64,000 nucleotides of DNA from positions 203,717 to 267,716 of the forward strand of contig CAJQUW010007746.1 in the NCBI GenBank assembly GCA_907163375.1. The letters run 5' to 3'. Both the position numbers and the translations under genes were made by a program. Under the pieces are notes generated by a model. It worked only from the letters and a program-made list of their open reading frames with translations. It had not been told where the DNA came from and searched no databases. Shown here piece after piece: positions 42,463 to 55,821 of this stretch (positions are counted from its first letter, which is position 1; each line of letters starts with the position of its first letter). Source of the stretch: Prostheceraeus crozeri. Taxonomy: Eukaryota; Platyhelminthes; Polycladida; Euryleptidae.

Positions 42463-44665
42463 CCGAACCAAAGTGTTTAAATATATCAAGTGTGGAAACT
42501 CCCCATTACTCTAATGTATTTTTAGTGGCGACAAATCCAACATTTTTCACATCAATTTTGATGTTGAACGTGTCATTTCTGAATGGTATGGCTTCATAGA
42601 TGAAACAGTGGAGAAATTGTGTCATTTGGCTGTCAGATATTGTTTATCTACAGATTGAAGATGCATCTAATACAAATATTTCCTGGATAAAGAAGAAAGG
42701 AATATTTGCTTGCTATTTTAGCAACATTTTTGTGCTTTAGATGGTTCTTTAACGTTTCATCTGCCACTGAAGATCAACACCGCGTGGTTGACGCACATGA
42801 CTCTTGCGCTTGTCCTAAAACAGCCCGTCATGCTGTTATTTTACTGATATCTGTGTTCATATATACATGTAGAGTGCACCAGTTGCAGGAAATTCCACCA
42901 TCTTCATGAAAATTGAGCGAGATGTTCCCATGCAAATCACTCTACGTTTTCACTGATGTGACGTCATGCCTACACTGTAAATCGCTGGATACGAAAATTA
43001 CATACAAACACATACCAAAATCACATACAATTTGAAACTAGCATCTGATACGAGATTCTCGTATGTTTACAGAGATCTGGTATGTTTTTCATACGAAATC
43101 TCACTTACTTTCGTATGTGATTGTTATCTAGCGATGCGAACTATTCTATCTGTTTTACAATGAAATACGAGTTTTTGGTATGTTTTATATACGAGACCCG
43201 ATGCAAATTGGTCCTCATTCGTATGTGTTTTGTATTAATAGCTTTAAGTAACATGGCAAAAAATAAGTTATATTACTTACTACTTACACATAGCTTTTTT
43301 CCAGTAATACCAGTCGTAAATATTTCTTTGTGAAAGTGTGGTATTTAACTAGATTAGATATATTGTGAAATGAAAGCCGCATGTCATCTTTGCTACTTGT
43401 CTTATGGCATTCACAAGACTCATAATTAGCTCATTTCCTTGAACTAAGTTGATAAACATCATTTCAATAAAACGATAATCTTCCGGCAACCATGTTGACT
43501 TATATATCTCAAACATAACTATTTTTGCGTTCATGAATTATAATGTGTTTTATTTTGGATTGATAATATGCTTAGTTCCAAAATTACATAATGCATAATT
43601 GTTGATGGTCAAATATTTATTGATTATTCATGAAATGCCTTAGAGTTACATGTATTAAAATCGAATTCAGTATTGTAAGTTTGACTATTAAATATCATTA
43701 TCTTGCTACTTGCAAAACAGTAGTAACATTAATGTGATCTTTTTTGACAAAAGGCCTTAAATCAACATATATTAGAAATCATTGATGCTTTCCTTTAACA
43801 TTGTGCTGGTATGGCTTTAGTATGTAAATCATACCACATTTGAAATAACAAACGAAAAGCATACAAATATATACCAAGAGAATACAGAAATATACCAAAA
43901 AAAATTTGGTATGCATCCTTCGTATGTGATTGGCATTGAGCGATTTACAGTGTAATCGCTGTCTGATTGCTTTATTAACTAAGGTAGCATACAGACAGTC
44001 GCTACTGTGACTGTTCACAAGCTGCATGATGTTCTAAATTTTGCTGCTCAGTGAATCATTGTGATCTGTGCGTGAAATGGCGTCTGGTAAGTTGATGTTA
44101 ATCATAGTTAATTGAATCAACTCAAAGTTTTGCAACACGAGTATAGTCACTACATCTGATGCAGTTGATGTCACCCATCCACGGTTATACATTTATTTCA
44201 TTTAGTAAAAGTAAATATATTTCTTAAATGGCAACTCAGTGATGGTTAACTACATAGTCCACACAACCTCGTTCATGATGATGCTCAAGGTTGACAAGCA
44301 CTCTGTCTAATGGTCTATCTTGTAAAAAAGTTTGACACAATCAACTGGATCAGTAAGTTGGTCAAATTTTTGGCATATAATGAAACTATGTGTAAAGAGG
44401 ATAATTGCATAAGGTGCAATAATTTCCTCCATGACCATTATGATTAGACAACAAAATCAATTTCGCACGACTGATCCGATTCAACCCAGTTTACCCCATC
44501 ATGAATGTTATACGAAAAGCTTCTTCCAAGTTACTATGTTTAATAACGAGCACCCTTTATTAACAATTTTAGTAGGTCTATTAGAGAAAGAGTAGTGGCA
44601 GCTGAGAGAGTCTTTTTGTGAGAGTACTTTCAAAAAAAGAAAATTAGCGGTTCTTTAATTCAATT
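42463..44665. repeat. Right arm of the long inverted repeat, carrying an insertion
   Basis: Inverse match of 33738-35072, interrupted by the 980-bp element at 42973-43952. The arms are about 7.4 kb apart. Outside the right arm a LINE fragment begins. This could be a foldback or long-TIR transposon, or an inverted segmental duplication; I find no target duplication at its outer edges. Confidence 0.8.
42973..43952. mobile_element. CACTGTAA-ended miniature element, TA target duplication
   Basis: Ends are CACTGTAAATCGCT and its inverse CGATTTACAGTG, flanked by TA (42971-42972 and 43953-43954). The left arm of the inverted repeat shows the unoccupied site (GCGACTAAGCATG near 34440) with a single TA. 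The interior has CATACAAA/GTATGT-rich inverted stretches and no transposase. Confidence 0.85.
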
Positions 44666-44699
44666 AGCAAAAGTGAAATTAATTTTTAGTTGCCAACAA

Positions 44700-46050
44700 G
44701 GCTTGATTTGATCCGGATTCAAAAGACGTGAGGTTATTCGCATGCAATGTTGCGTGTAAGTAACCAGACAACTAAGGCCAAGTTATTCCCATGTAGAAAT
44801 GGGTACCATCAGGCATAACTATACAGTGAGGTTTTCAGACGCAAAAATTCGTCCAAATGGCCTTTGCTGAGCGGTTATACTTTTGCATGATCACTTCAAA
44901 TATTATTCAAATGGTATTCTCAATGATCTCAGAACTAGTCTCACACGTTCATTGGGCGAGTTGCAGTTTGGCATCAGAAAGAGATCCTCCACCACGCATG
45001 CAATAATTGCCGTTCATGATAACCTCACTAAACTATTTGATGATCCCCAAATTGGAGCGTCAATTTTCATTAGCTTCGACTATTCGAAAGCATTTGATCG
45101 AATAATGCACTCACATCTTGTCTCAAAGCTTTCGGATGTGGGTCTTCCTGTGGATTTCGTTCGTCTCATGTGTGATTATTTGCTTAATCGTCAGCAACGG
45201 GTTCGCTTTCAAGGCTCTACGAGTTCTCTGAAGAAGGTTACCAGTGGGGTTCCCCAGGGCTCCCTCCTCGGCCCGTATCTGTTTGGTGTGTATGTATCGT
45301 CTCTGATTCCTTTGCATCCAGGAACAACGTCTATGATTAAGTATGTGGTTGATGTGTGCTTATGTTTCGGCATTCGGAAGGAGAAGGCCATGGAAGGCAT
45401 TAACATCTTAAGATCGGAGATTAGTAACGTGTTGCGATGGTCTGAAGAGAACAGCCTCTCATTGAACAGGAGCAAACTCGCGGTTTGATCAACTATCGTG
45501 GAAGTTTCAAAGAATCTGTAGTGTCGAATCGTTCTTTCCGTTCATCAGTTTCAAAGAAGTTTGAAGTTTCTTGGCATTATACTCGAAGACACGTTTGGAT
45601 GGAAAGGTCACATCGATTTCATCGAGAGGAAATGCTCTCAAAGAATTTATATATTGCGCAGAGTGAAGTGTCTTACAAATGACGATGAGTTTAAGACCAT
45701 TTTCAACGCACTGATTCGCAGTTTGATCGAGTATGCCTGTCCTGTTTTCATAGGAATTTCCTCTTACGACTCAAGCCGCCTCCATAAAATTCAAAGCAGG
45801 TGTCTGAGGATCAAGGGCATTCATTCCGAAGATGATCTTTCTTTAAGACGCAGAGCAATGGCAGCGAGACTCTTCGAGAATCTGGTGAATCAGGACACCT
45901 TTATTTCGCGTTTGATTCCTACCAGTCTTCCTTCCGGTCGATTTTCGGTTACCTTCTGCAGAACAACCTCATGCCGTAACTCTTTCTTGCCGCACATGTG
46001 CATTACCCAGTCCCTCACATTTTTGGGCAAAATTTGTCTGTTTTAACTTG
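44700..46050 (+). pseudogene. 5'-truncated non-LTR retrotransposon, two frames
   Basis: Frame 44883-45488 carries RT motifs SFDYSKAFDRIMHSHLV and GVPQGSLLGPYLF. The catalytic box reads KYVVDV, so one of the two aspartates is lost. A frameshift near 45490-45560 leads into 45561-46046, the thumb and C-terminal region (EYACPVFIGIS), which resembles that of the LINE at 31393. Downstream is a short (TC)n tract at about 46140. Confidence 0.85.
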
Positions 46051-46372
46051 ATGTTATCAAAGAACATTCCTTATAACTTGACTTAATGAATTTATCTTGA
46101 ATTTGAATTAATTCACATTAATGATTTGAATAACCGTTTCTCTCTCTCTCTATTCCGCATAATTTATTTAGGCATTCATCGTTAGAATTAAGCAATTGCT
46201 TCTTAGAAGGTTATCTACTGAACACGTTACCAAAGTGTCATAGTATCAAATTTATTGGAAATTTTACAGATTATTAGCATATACATGTGATGATATACTG
46301 AATCTGTCTTCTTGGCAATTCGTAGGCGCTGCTCGTCCGCGATTTCCACATGATCATCATTATTCTTCAGTA

Positions 46373-49300
46373 CACTGTAAACCAGCACCTCCTAAAGCGA
46401 GCTGAATCACCTCCTAAAGCAAGACACTATTCGTAACTAATAATAAGAAAATCCTAAAGGATGCGCCTTTTAGAAGGCTACCCTCTCACCTCCTAAAACA
46501 TTTTTTTCAATGCCATATTCTACTTTTCCCTTATGACAATGCATACTACCATCTTTATTCAGCAATAGACGGGTTACGCATTGAGATTTTATTGCAGACA
46601 AAGCTCTCATTATATTCATTCAATATTTATCTCTTGCTCTACAAACAACCCTCTAAAGAAATAAAAACCCTTTAACCCCTGTAGTACTATTATGCAAGAG
46701 AACATGACATTACTGTTGTACAATTCGAATACATGAAAACTTTACTGAAATTCACTTGAAATTTATAAAATTGACACCCGGTGCCAAAATGAATACAATC
46801 ACAGTTATATTGATGTAACAGATGCAACGAACTCGCATGTATACAGGTACAATGAAAATTTGGCCTGACCACGCAATATTCGGTGACAAAAATACAAATG
46901 CTACATAATATAATCAGTGTCGGGACAGTAAAAAATGTCAGAAACATGCAGGATTTTTATTACAGAATTATGTGGATAAAAGCATCTGTGAAATCGTAGA
47001 TCAACAGTTGCAATAAAGATCAAGTAGCAAATATAGTCTCATGATGCGAATATCGAAAAACAATCAATTGCTAGATATGCAAATCAATCTCTATCTATTT
47101 TTGTTCAAGTAAATTACGATCTAAACTAACAGATATAGTAGCTCTAAAGCATCATGGAAAACATTAAGGAATTATTATAGAAAGATAGAAACTAAAGAAT
47201 TCAAAGTATTTATGGCACCGAAAAGAATTCACAGATTTTTGCATGATCTTGGTGAAAATGTGACGCACACGAAGAAGTCCTTCCAGCAGTTTTCTACGGT
47301 ACTGTCGATTACAGTGGAGATTATACGTTAGAAACAAGACTGCATGTACCGTGATGGTATAGATGCTCCATCCGTCAAAGCACCTATTCAATATTTTGAC
47401 AACATATATCAGTATTCACTGATATTCCAGTCGAAATGATTGCTGAAAAGAAAAGAGAATTTTAGTTGGGAACTATGGAGTGAAAGGAAAGAAATAATTA
47501 ACTTCAAGATACAAGAGCGTCAGATCTACATGTTACATGCAGCAGGCTGAACAAATTATGATTTCTTCAAAAATTCGAAGTTTTTGATTTGACAGATAAT
47601 TGAAAAAAAATAGAATTTCTTATAATCATGCATACACAGAGCACATCGTGTTTTTAATTATTTTATTACGATATATATTTTGATATACGCCTAGATAATA
47701 TAATTTATCAATGCTGAATTGAATACATGCACCTGTACTTTGATGAAATGATTGAAACCTCTTGTTGCAGAAAATTGGTTCCATTCTTAGTTATTTGATG
47801 TTCTACAGATTATCGAAATTCACGAGTTTCAGATCTCCAATAAATAGCACATATTATGCTAATGATCCATATTCACAAGTACTAACCTTCGTTTGAAAGT
47901 TCTAATACAATACTGTACATGTTTCTCATTGATTCTCCCACTTCAGACAGCATACAATGTCTTGCAATGTGTCGGCAACAAGTAGCCGTACCTATTAATC
48001 AGATGAAAACAATATGAGCGTCACAGGTCTCTACCAAACATCTATGAGCTAAGTTAACTTCAGAAATAATAACGGGCATGGCTTATATGGCCCAAGATCG
48101 TCGTTAGAAAAATATAAATAAAAAAATGGAATATCTCCTTTTCTACGGTGATTTATTTAAAGTGATAGCCATTGTGAAAGCGTCTGAAACTGTTTAACGT
48201 CAGAGGTTTTGGTTCTATGTGAGAAAAGTTTGTTTGAGGAAACCAGCATCATATGCTGATCATGAGATGATTTTATGAAAAAGAATAAAAAAGTTCCATT
48301 CAATAGGCGGACATTTTCTTGCTGTCAGAATTACTTAATCATCTATTTTTACAGAATAGAAACATTCTATATTAATCAATTAATCTTCTCTTTTTGTGTT
48401 GATGACTGTTTAGTCTTTCCTTTTTGTACTGGAGTCTATTTTTGCCTTGATATCAGCACTACGTTGAGAACTTAATAATAATGAATCTATGAAAGAGACT
48501 TTCATTGCTAAAATGGATTTACTTTTAAAAGTAGCCAACAGGATGGACTGAATATTTATAGAAGTCGAGCACTTAACGCCGCGTACATTGAATTTCACAT
48601 GTATTCAATTAATGTATGCCTCCAATAAACTAAATACAGAATAGATTTTTGTATTTCTACTAAAATTCATTGAAATAAACGAATTTTCGAATATTCTGAA
48701 TATAACTGACAACACATAAATAATAAATGTGTACATCAAAGGATTTGGAATTTTGCATTGAATCCTAAACTTGATATGCCAATTCAATTAACCCTTCACA
48801 TGCGTGCATCTTTCTACCTTCGTTCGGAAGCCTTATTGGACACGCCACTCATAACAGATGAGTACTTTGCGCAGTTTCTATCAGTGCGCATTTGCTTCTC
48901 AGAGGCTTTACCGAGCACAGATAACGCGAATGAATGCATGAAATTGACAGATACAATGTAGGGCCTATGCCTACCTCGAAAATTTTCAGCTTTTTGTAAT
49001 TTATCATTTGCATTATCCGCAAGAATTTATTCAGTTCCGTTATGAAAAGTGGCATTTTAACTACAGAAGTCGTAGATTCGATTTACATTAGTGCTATACA
49101 GCATGCATGCATTGCAACTCTTTCGAATAGGCTATCAGAGCAACAGGAAACTCACCTCATTTTTCAGAGCTGCCGTTAGTTGATAAACCAGATTGATTAG
49201 TATATCTGTCACGATTGACTATCATGAGAAAATGTAGAATGCAGATTTTCGGCCATTTGGTTTCAAGTCTCATTATAATTCTTTTTCATTTATCCCGTAT

Positions 49301-49739
49301 TTCGATCGACGTTGATGAGAAAGATGTAGTCTCCTGGTATGACATCACGATGCCCATATATTTGCAATTTACTACTGCACAACTTCAACAGATAATTTCA
49401 ATAAACAATTTAATTGCAATATCACTGACGGAAAGTCAACTTGCCACTCGAAGTCAAAGACAGCTACATAACCTCGGAGAGATGAAGTGGAGATTGATTC
49501 ACGTACATACAGTAGCGTGAATTTATGATGTCCTCAATAGGAGCTATTGTTATGCGACAGCGTTCCTACTGTTTGGCAAGCAGTGACTCACGCTCTCCTC
49601 TATGCAGCTGCTAACGTCTAAGGGTTATTGTTCTCTTCAGTATGCTAACCTACTAATTCAACTTAGCCTTCTGAAATTTTAGTGTGTGGTGCTTTAGGAT
49701 GCAGATTTCTTCCGCTTTAGGAGGTGCCAGATTACAGTG
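46373..49739. mobile_element. 3.4-kb CACTGTAA-ended element, TA target duplication
   Basis: Terminal repeats pair CACTGTAAACCAGCACCTCC at the left with the inverse GGAGGTGCCAGATTACAGTG at the right. TA flanks both ends (46371-46372, 49740-49741). CTCCTAAAGC is repeated inside both ends. No transposase frame was recognised in the interior; the longest is about 101 codons at 49215. Shorter relatives lie at 60272-61795. Confidence 0.8.
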
Positions 49740-50059
49740 TAATTGTACAGTTTTTAATTTGATGTGAAATCAACATGTTTGAGAACAGTGGTACAAATTG
49801 ATGCACATGTTTAATCTCTAGGAGTAGGCATATTCAAAATGTGAAAGCGGGCATTGATTCCTTTGCTTAGTTATTCGGATGAAGCTTTTTTGACATACGG
49901 TAAACTAAGGCGAATCAGACATTGTTGGTAAGAAATTTGTTTATTTGCTCAATGATAGCCACTATGACATGATGACTTATGTCAGTGGTAGGCAGCCATT
50001 TTATGGTAGTGATGACTTACCACTGGTTGACAAAATTGCGGAAAAATTGCAATATATAT

Positions 50060-52594
50060 GTGATAATACAAAAATAGTGCAATTTATAATTTGATGATAT
50101 AAAACTATTACAATTTATATATAAACTGAAAAATTGCAGTTTCTGAAAGTTGTATCTATTGCAATAAAATCATATGAAATGCAATTTTACTTAAGTATTG
50201 TAGATGGCGCTCAAAGAGATCAATGACTTAGAATATGGTTAGAATGTATGAATCAGATTGTCTGTAGGTGCGGTGACTTATTATTTTACGCCCGTATTAT
50301 AAGACGCATAACATTTCGAGAGGCTCTTACTGACTTAAAATGACCGTATCACTCAACGTCTTTTGGAATTCATTGCAATGCAGTTGTAACATCTCAATGT
50401 CAGCTTAATGACGTAAGCAAGTTAACAATGAGTGACATTCAGCGGGTGCTCCATCCATCCACTTCTTCAGCAATTAAGATTCATCAATTATTCTCCTATC
50501 ACCCACCCCATCAAAGTCTTCATTTCTCATTCACATTCATTAACATTAGCATATGGAAAAGCAGAGCGTTGATTTGAGAATCACGTGCTCCATCTCAATC
50601 ATCATTCGTTGATTTTAACTTGTGAAACTTTAACATTTCTGTACATGTGATAGATTTCACTGAGCAGAAAATTAATATATATATATATTTGGTTTTGAGT
50701 TCTAAAGCAATGAAAAGTTATGCTTGAAGCGTAAGTCAAGGATCTAGATATCATTTGTGGATTAAGGGACATTTGAAATGATCTTCAGATCAGAAATGGA
50801 ATGAAACATTCAACACAAGTGACAAACTTAATCATACGAAAGAGTCAGCGCTCCTTTTTAATTGGCTTAAATTTGAAGATAGACCAATGAGAATACGCCG
50901 ACGGCTTTCAATGGATAATGAAATTAGAATTTGCTGTCTTCGACGAGTGAGAACTGCAAAACTTACGTTCCTGTTCTTTCAAATTAACTACACGTCTGTC
51001 GCATCGTTTTTTGTGTGATTAACCATTGAGCGAAATAGTCTGTGAATAAGACATAAATAACATTCAACGTTCGCATAAATTTCAACCATTGATAATTATT
51101 TATGTAACATATTTCTTTGAATACCCCGGAATACCCTTGAATTATGTATTAGAATGTTATGTTGTACCTTTAGAATGTAGAATTATGGTTAATAATTATT
51201 TGAATTGAGACTCGAAACAGTGAGAGTCGCATTTTAACAACCTGTATTATTCATATTATAAATTGCATTGTATAGGTAAGAATATGTTTAGGGAGGAGAA
51301 AAGTGAAGACCTGGTGGCCTCGACATGTCGCTCGCCATGTCCATCAAAATCAAAACTCGAGTTCGGTAGACGAGAGTTATTAGAAAGTTATCTTGAAGGT
51401 TTATTCGACTCACGCACGGCGAAAAGAAGTTAAAAACTATTCTTTAGCATTCATTTCCTATTACACATAGGGAAGAATAGGCAATCTCAGCCAATCAACT
51501 ACGTACCGGCGTACCACCCATGCTCGAGGGATGTAACTTTCCCAGGGCCTATCACATATGTAATTATGTCTACCTTTATGTCTCGCTCAACATCAGTTAG
51601 ACGAATCAGTAAACGAGTCTACGAGAAGTTAGGTACCTGTATTTTCTTTAGAAGGTATACCTAACTTAATACGCTCTACATGTAGGCCTAGATGCTTCGT
51701 AAAAAAGCGGGTTTGTTCTTGGAGCTACTATTTATACAGAAATTATTTACTAGCTTGTTTAGGTTATTTAAACGTACTTCGAATATGTAGGCCTACTGAA
51801 ATGCTGAATGTGTGCCTATCACATGTAAAAGCCTACGACAAGAGGAAAAAATTATAAGATACCTAAGGCTTCCAGCTTAGTCCATTACATCCGCATACAG
51901 GTTAACTTGAATTATGTAAACTACCCAAGTAACCCTAAACCATTCGCAATTATCGTGTCTCCCACACATTTTTCTACTGTGCTTATAGTAGGGCTATCAG
52001 GCTATCTTACAATTCGATCCCCTCTAGCTACTAGGGCTATCCGGTATTATGAAATAAGAGTTAGAACTTAAATGACATGATACAAAAATAGGCCGAAAAT
52101 CTTGATAGTCTATTCGAAAAACCGAGTCTCCTACCTCAAAACTCATTTATAAAGTATTTTCCATGAATCCCTCCAAAATTGTAAACCTATTATCATTATT
52201 TACCTACGAGTACTAATCCGATTTGTTAAGATTTCCTACTACTTTTGAATCCGATTGGTCATTATATTTAAGAACAGATAAGTGGCCACGTGTATTTGAA
52301 GTTCTGAAACGCTGTCGATTTCCCTAGAGGAGAGATTTGCTAAAAGTAAAAAAATTCAAAAAAAGATCCTACGGCTATTTTTTCATTTACTTAAAATCGA
52401 GTACATAAACTTTATTTCAAATATTTTCATGGACGCATTCTACCTCCCAAAGCGTAGGTCCTACCCCACATAGGTTCTAAAAATTGAAAGGATAATGGAT
52501 CTGTTACTTTCGTGGTCCATTTTTACCCTTCAAACATTTCTCTACATTTGGTTTTGGATAATGGGATAGAATATTTTTACCCTTTTTATTTCAG
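50060..52594. other. 5' part of CACTA element, no certain exon
   Basis: A 49-codon frame from ATG at about 51286 (MFREEKSEDLVASTCRSPCP) might be an N-terminal exon but has no convincing splice donor. TAGGCCTA palindromes lie at 51684 and 51788. Confidence 0.35.
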
Positions 52595-55500
52595 ATTCAG
52601 TGATTCCGATGGAACATCAACATCTTTGAGGTCTAACAATAATGTAGACGAAAGTGATGAAGGAAATGACATCTGTATTGACGGAAATATGGAAAGTTAT
52701 GTTGACCTTGGACAAGACAATGATAACGATATCGAAGGAGAATTCTACTGTGATGATTTGGAATGGAATGATGAGGAACATGAATTTTGGGACATGGAAC
52801 ACTCTGATTCTGAAAGTGAGGCTGCCCCTACGGGTGACAAGGTGCTAGTTGTTTATATTGCTCTCATGTTAATGGTGATCGTCGAAAACATATCTGCAGC
52901 TGCCTTCAATTCTGTATTTTCTATTCTGGAGGTGAGCAAACAAACGGATTCATTTAATAAGTAGCGCGTGCTTCTACGAGTATGTATATACTCGTATGTA
53001 TGTACTATAATGAAAAATGTTCAAATTTATTACATCAGTATTATTCTCTATCATTCTATAAATTCTCGATGTTCAATCTGTAAATGCCTTTGAAGTAAGA
53101 AGCAACTATCTGATCGGTCAGGAACTGTAGTAGGAGGGGAAACAACATGACTAAAAGTGAAGACATCAGCTTTGCTGCGGAATGATGATGCTATGATAGT
53201 CTTATTCTTTCAGAGTATTAGTTTTAGGTTTTCGAAAGTAAAACACAATTTACATATATTGTTAACTTAACCAAAAAATGTTGCTGTCGGAAATCTATCT
53301 ACTTTAATTTGACTGAAGTTATCGGAATCAAAGAAGTCCTTATCGAGACAGGAGGGGTGGTGACTGCACAAGACTGTTCACATTTAACGAGCAATAAAAA
53401 CTACGAATCTGATGAATACCCTCAGCATCAAAAATTTTATCCACCACGACCGTGACATAGTAATGATCCTGGATTAACTTCAAATGCTGATGCGTTCAGA
53501 TCAAATCGGTTTTCTGTATCTTGTGACTTAAACTTGAAAGAAAAGATTAATCTGATCGTACTAAACGATATTGGTGTTGATCTAAAATAAATAGGATATT
53601 CAGTTGTCCGATTTTATAACGTTATGTCGATGAATCTTTTCAATGTGCACCTATACACATGTACAATGTAAGTGCGTAGATGTATACCGGTACTAACATG
53701 CAGTGAGTGACAAGTTCAAGAAAAATACGAACGGGGTTCAGTTCACGTTCATCTCCAAATTTTTGAACGCCGTTCAGTTCAAGTTCAAAATTTCTTAAAT
53801 AAACGCCGTTCAGTTCACGTTCATGAGTTAGTTCATCCCGTTCACTTGCCGTTCATTTCATATTTGGTCTAAAATGACAGACAAAATTTCTGAAATCAAT
53901 AGATAATGTTGTGAACATGCAAGTGATCATTATGTCGTATCAAGCAGAAAATTGAAGTCACCAATATTGTATAGGAAACCTGAAAAGTAGGCCAATTCAG
54001 CTTCTCTTGAATGTGGTACATATACGAGTATCTTGATGTAGGCATGATGCTTGAAAATGCTTGGTTGTTTGTAGGTTTATAGGCTAATACCGGTGTGCAT
54101 GTATAACCATGACTGTCACGCTGCTTAGAGATTACAAGGGCAGTGAGCCTATATACTTATCTGTTATACGTGTATAAAAATTGTTATGATGTAGCTTTAT
54201 TTACTACTCTTGTATGCTTTTCAGGTTATGGACATGGTTCATGAACGGCTCACGTGGAGATCTGTGAAACGGGTGGTACAGCGTGCACTTCATGAAGATG
54301 GACCCGGCTTTGAGTTGCTGGTTGAACCTGATTGGGAAATGGCTGTATTCGATCTGCACTCCCAATTAAAGTGTGTGCTGGATATTCATTTCGACAGCCT
54401 TCTGACCTACCGCGAAATACTGAAATTGGAAAATGGTGACGTGTTGTGCTCATCCGATGACTCAGATCTACGAGATCCAATTGTTTTGCATTTGCACTTA
54501 TCGACCGACGGAGGGCAACCTTTCCGGTTCAAAAAGATGTCCTTGTGGCCTCTCCATGCTACCATTCTAGATCTTCCTCTGTACATCAGATCGAAAAAAG
54601 AAAATATCTTACTGTTTGGATTGTGGTTGAGTAGCACTAAACCTGATTGGAATCGTTTCGTGACTGAAAATTTGAAACATTCATTACTTTCACAAGTAAC
54701 AACTTTTAATGTGTAAAATTCAATGGTGGATTTTAAGGTCATCATTCACACGGCAGTTTTCGATCTGCCAGCCCTCGCAAGTGTATTAAGTCATCATCAG
54801 TACAACGGACGTTTCGGATGCATATTTCGTTGTGCACCAGGTACGGTTACCAAGATAGGAAGGGGTTATAGCAGGAAGTATGGTGGAGTTATTGATTTAA
54901 GATCAGATTCATCATATTCTGAATGCAGTCAAATTGCTCAACTAACGGGAGAGCCAGTGTTTGGTGTTAAAGGACTTTCATGTTTACAGCCATTTCTAAA
55001 GATACCTTCCCACATCTTATTAGATCCGTTACATTTACAATTCGAGATTTGTTCGAAACTTCTTTTTGCTAAGTTGGTTGATTCGTTATCCTTTCGATGT
55101 GTTTTTTTCTGGGAAGGCATGTATCATACTATGATCAATTAGCTGATCGAATTCTCATACCTCAATTCCTGCAGCGACCAAGATCTTTAAATGAACTTAG
55201 TTTTTGGAAAGCACGTGACTTTCTATGTTACCTGTTTTATTATAGTATTCCTACAATATATGTGTCTCTATTTCATAAATCATGTAAGGATTTTATTTTC
55301 ACTTCAGGTTAAAGACATTGTACGATGTGAACATATGTACTATGAATATGCATTTGCTTCTTCACTTAGCCGACCAGTGTGGAAAATTTGGTGCTTTACC
55401 TTTTGGATCCATGTTCTCATTTGAACACCAATTTTGGAATTTCAAACTTTTCATTCATGGTACCACAGCAATTTTGAAACAAATTTGTGAGAAAGTGATG

Positions 55501-55821
55501 CTGATTAAGCGTGGCAGCACATTTTTGAGACGGGACAATTATGATAAAAAGCATGACTTATTGCGCATTACTTCTCTTCAAGATAACATTCGAAATGAAC
55601 CAGTCTTCGTGGACCGAGGTCATGTTATTTACAGAAACAAGCCTTTCTACTCAGAAGCGTACCGAAGGAAATCTAAAGGTCTTAGTACTGTTTACGAAGT
55701 ACAGTCAGCTGAAGGACATAAGTTCGCAAAAGTTTTAAAGTTTGAGAGGCGTTCTGATGGAGAAATTACTGCTGATGTTGAATATTTGACACGACGATAT
55801 GTCCCCAATGTTCAGTTTTAA
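52595..55821 (+). pseudogene. Tnp2-type CACTA transposase (intron, one stop, frameshifts)
   Basis: Exon 52595-52931 lies between a good acceptor (TTTTTATTTCAG) and donor (GAG|GTGAGC). It encodes an acidic N-terminal region (NNNVDESDEGND, WNDEEHEFWDMEHSDSESE). Intron 52932-54224 ends in TTTTCAG and both borders are phase 0. The next exon has the family hallmarks HLHLSTDGGQPF, SLWPLHATI and ENILLFGLW, then VFDLPALASVL and YNGRFGCIFRCAPG, FWKARDFLCYLFYY, LLLHLADQCGKFGALPF and FGSMFSFEHQFWN. Breaks: TAA at 54714-54716 in an otherwise continuous frame, a frameshift near 55095, another near 55290-55310. A further frame (55799-56032) may be the C-terminal end. It would cut at the CACTG ends; this copy could not as it stands. 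Confidence 0.8.
53700..53870. repeat. CGTTCA-rich repeat inside the CACTA intron
   Basis: Several near copies of CGTTCAGTTCACGTTCA in a short stretch. Similar GAACG-rich sequence occurs at 59740-59830 beside the hAT fragment, so it may be a hAT sub-terminal region. It lies in the intron 52932-54224. Confidence 0.4.

Noticed and set aside
55282-55307. A 24-base intron (GTAAGG...TTCAG) in the CACTA transposase
   Set aside because: Too short for a normal intron. The family pattern continues in another frame across it, so a frameshift is more likely.
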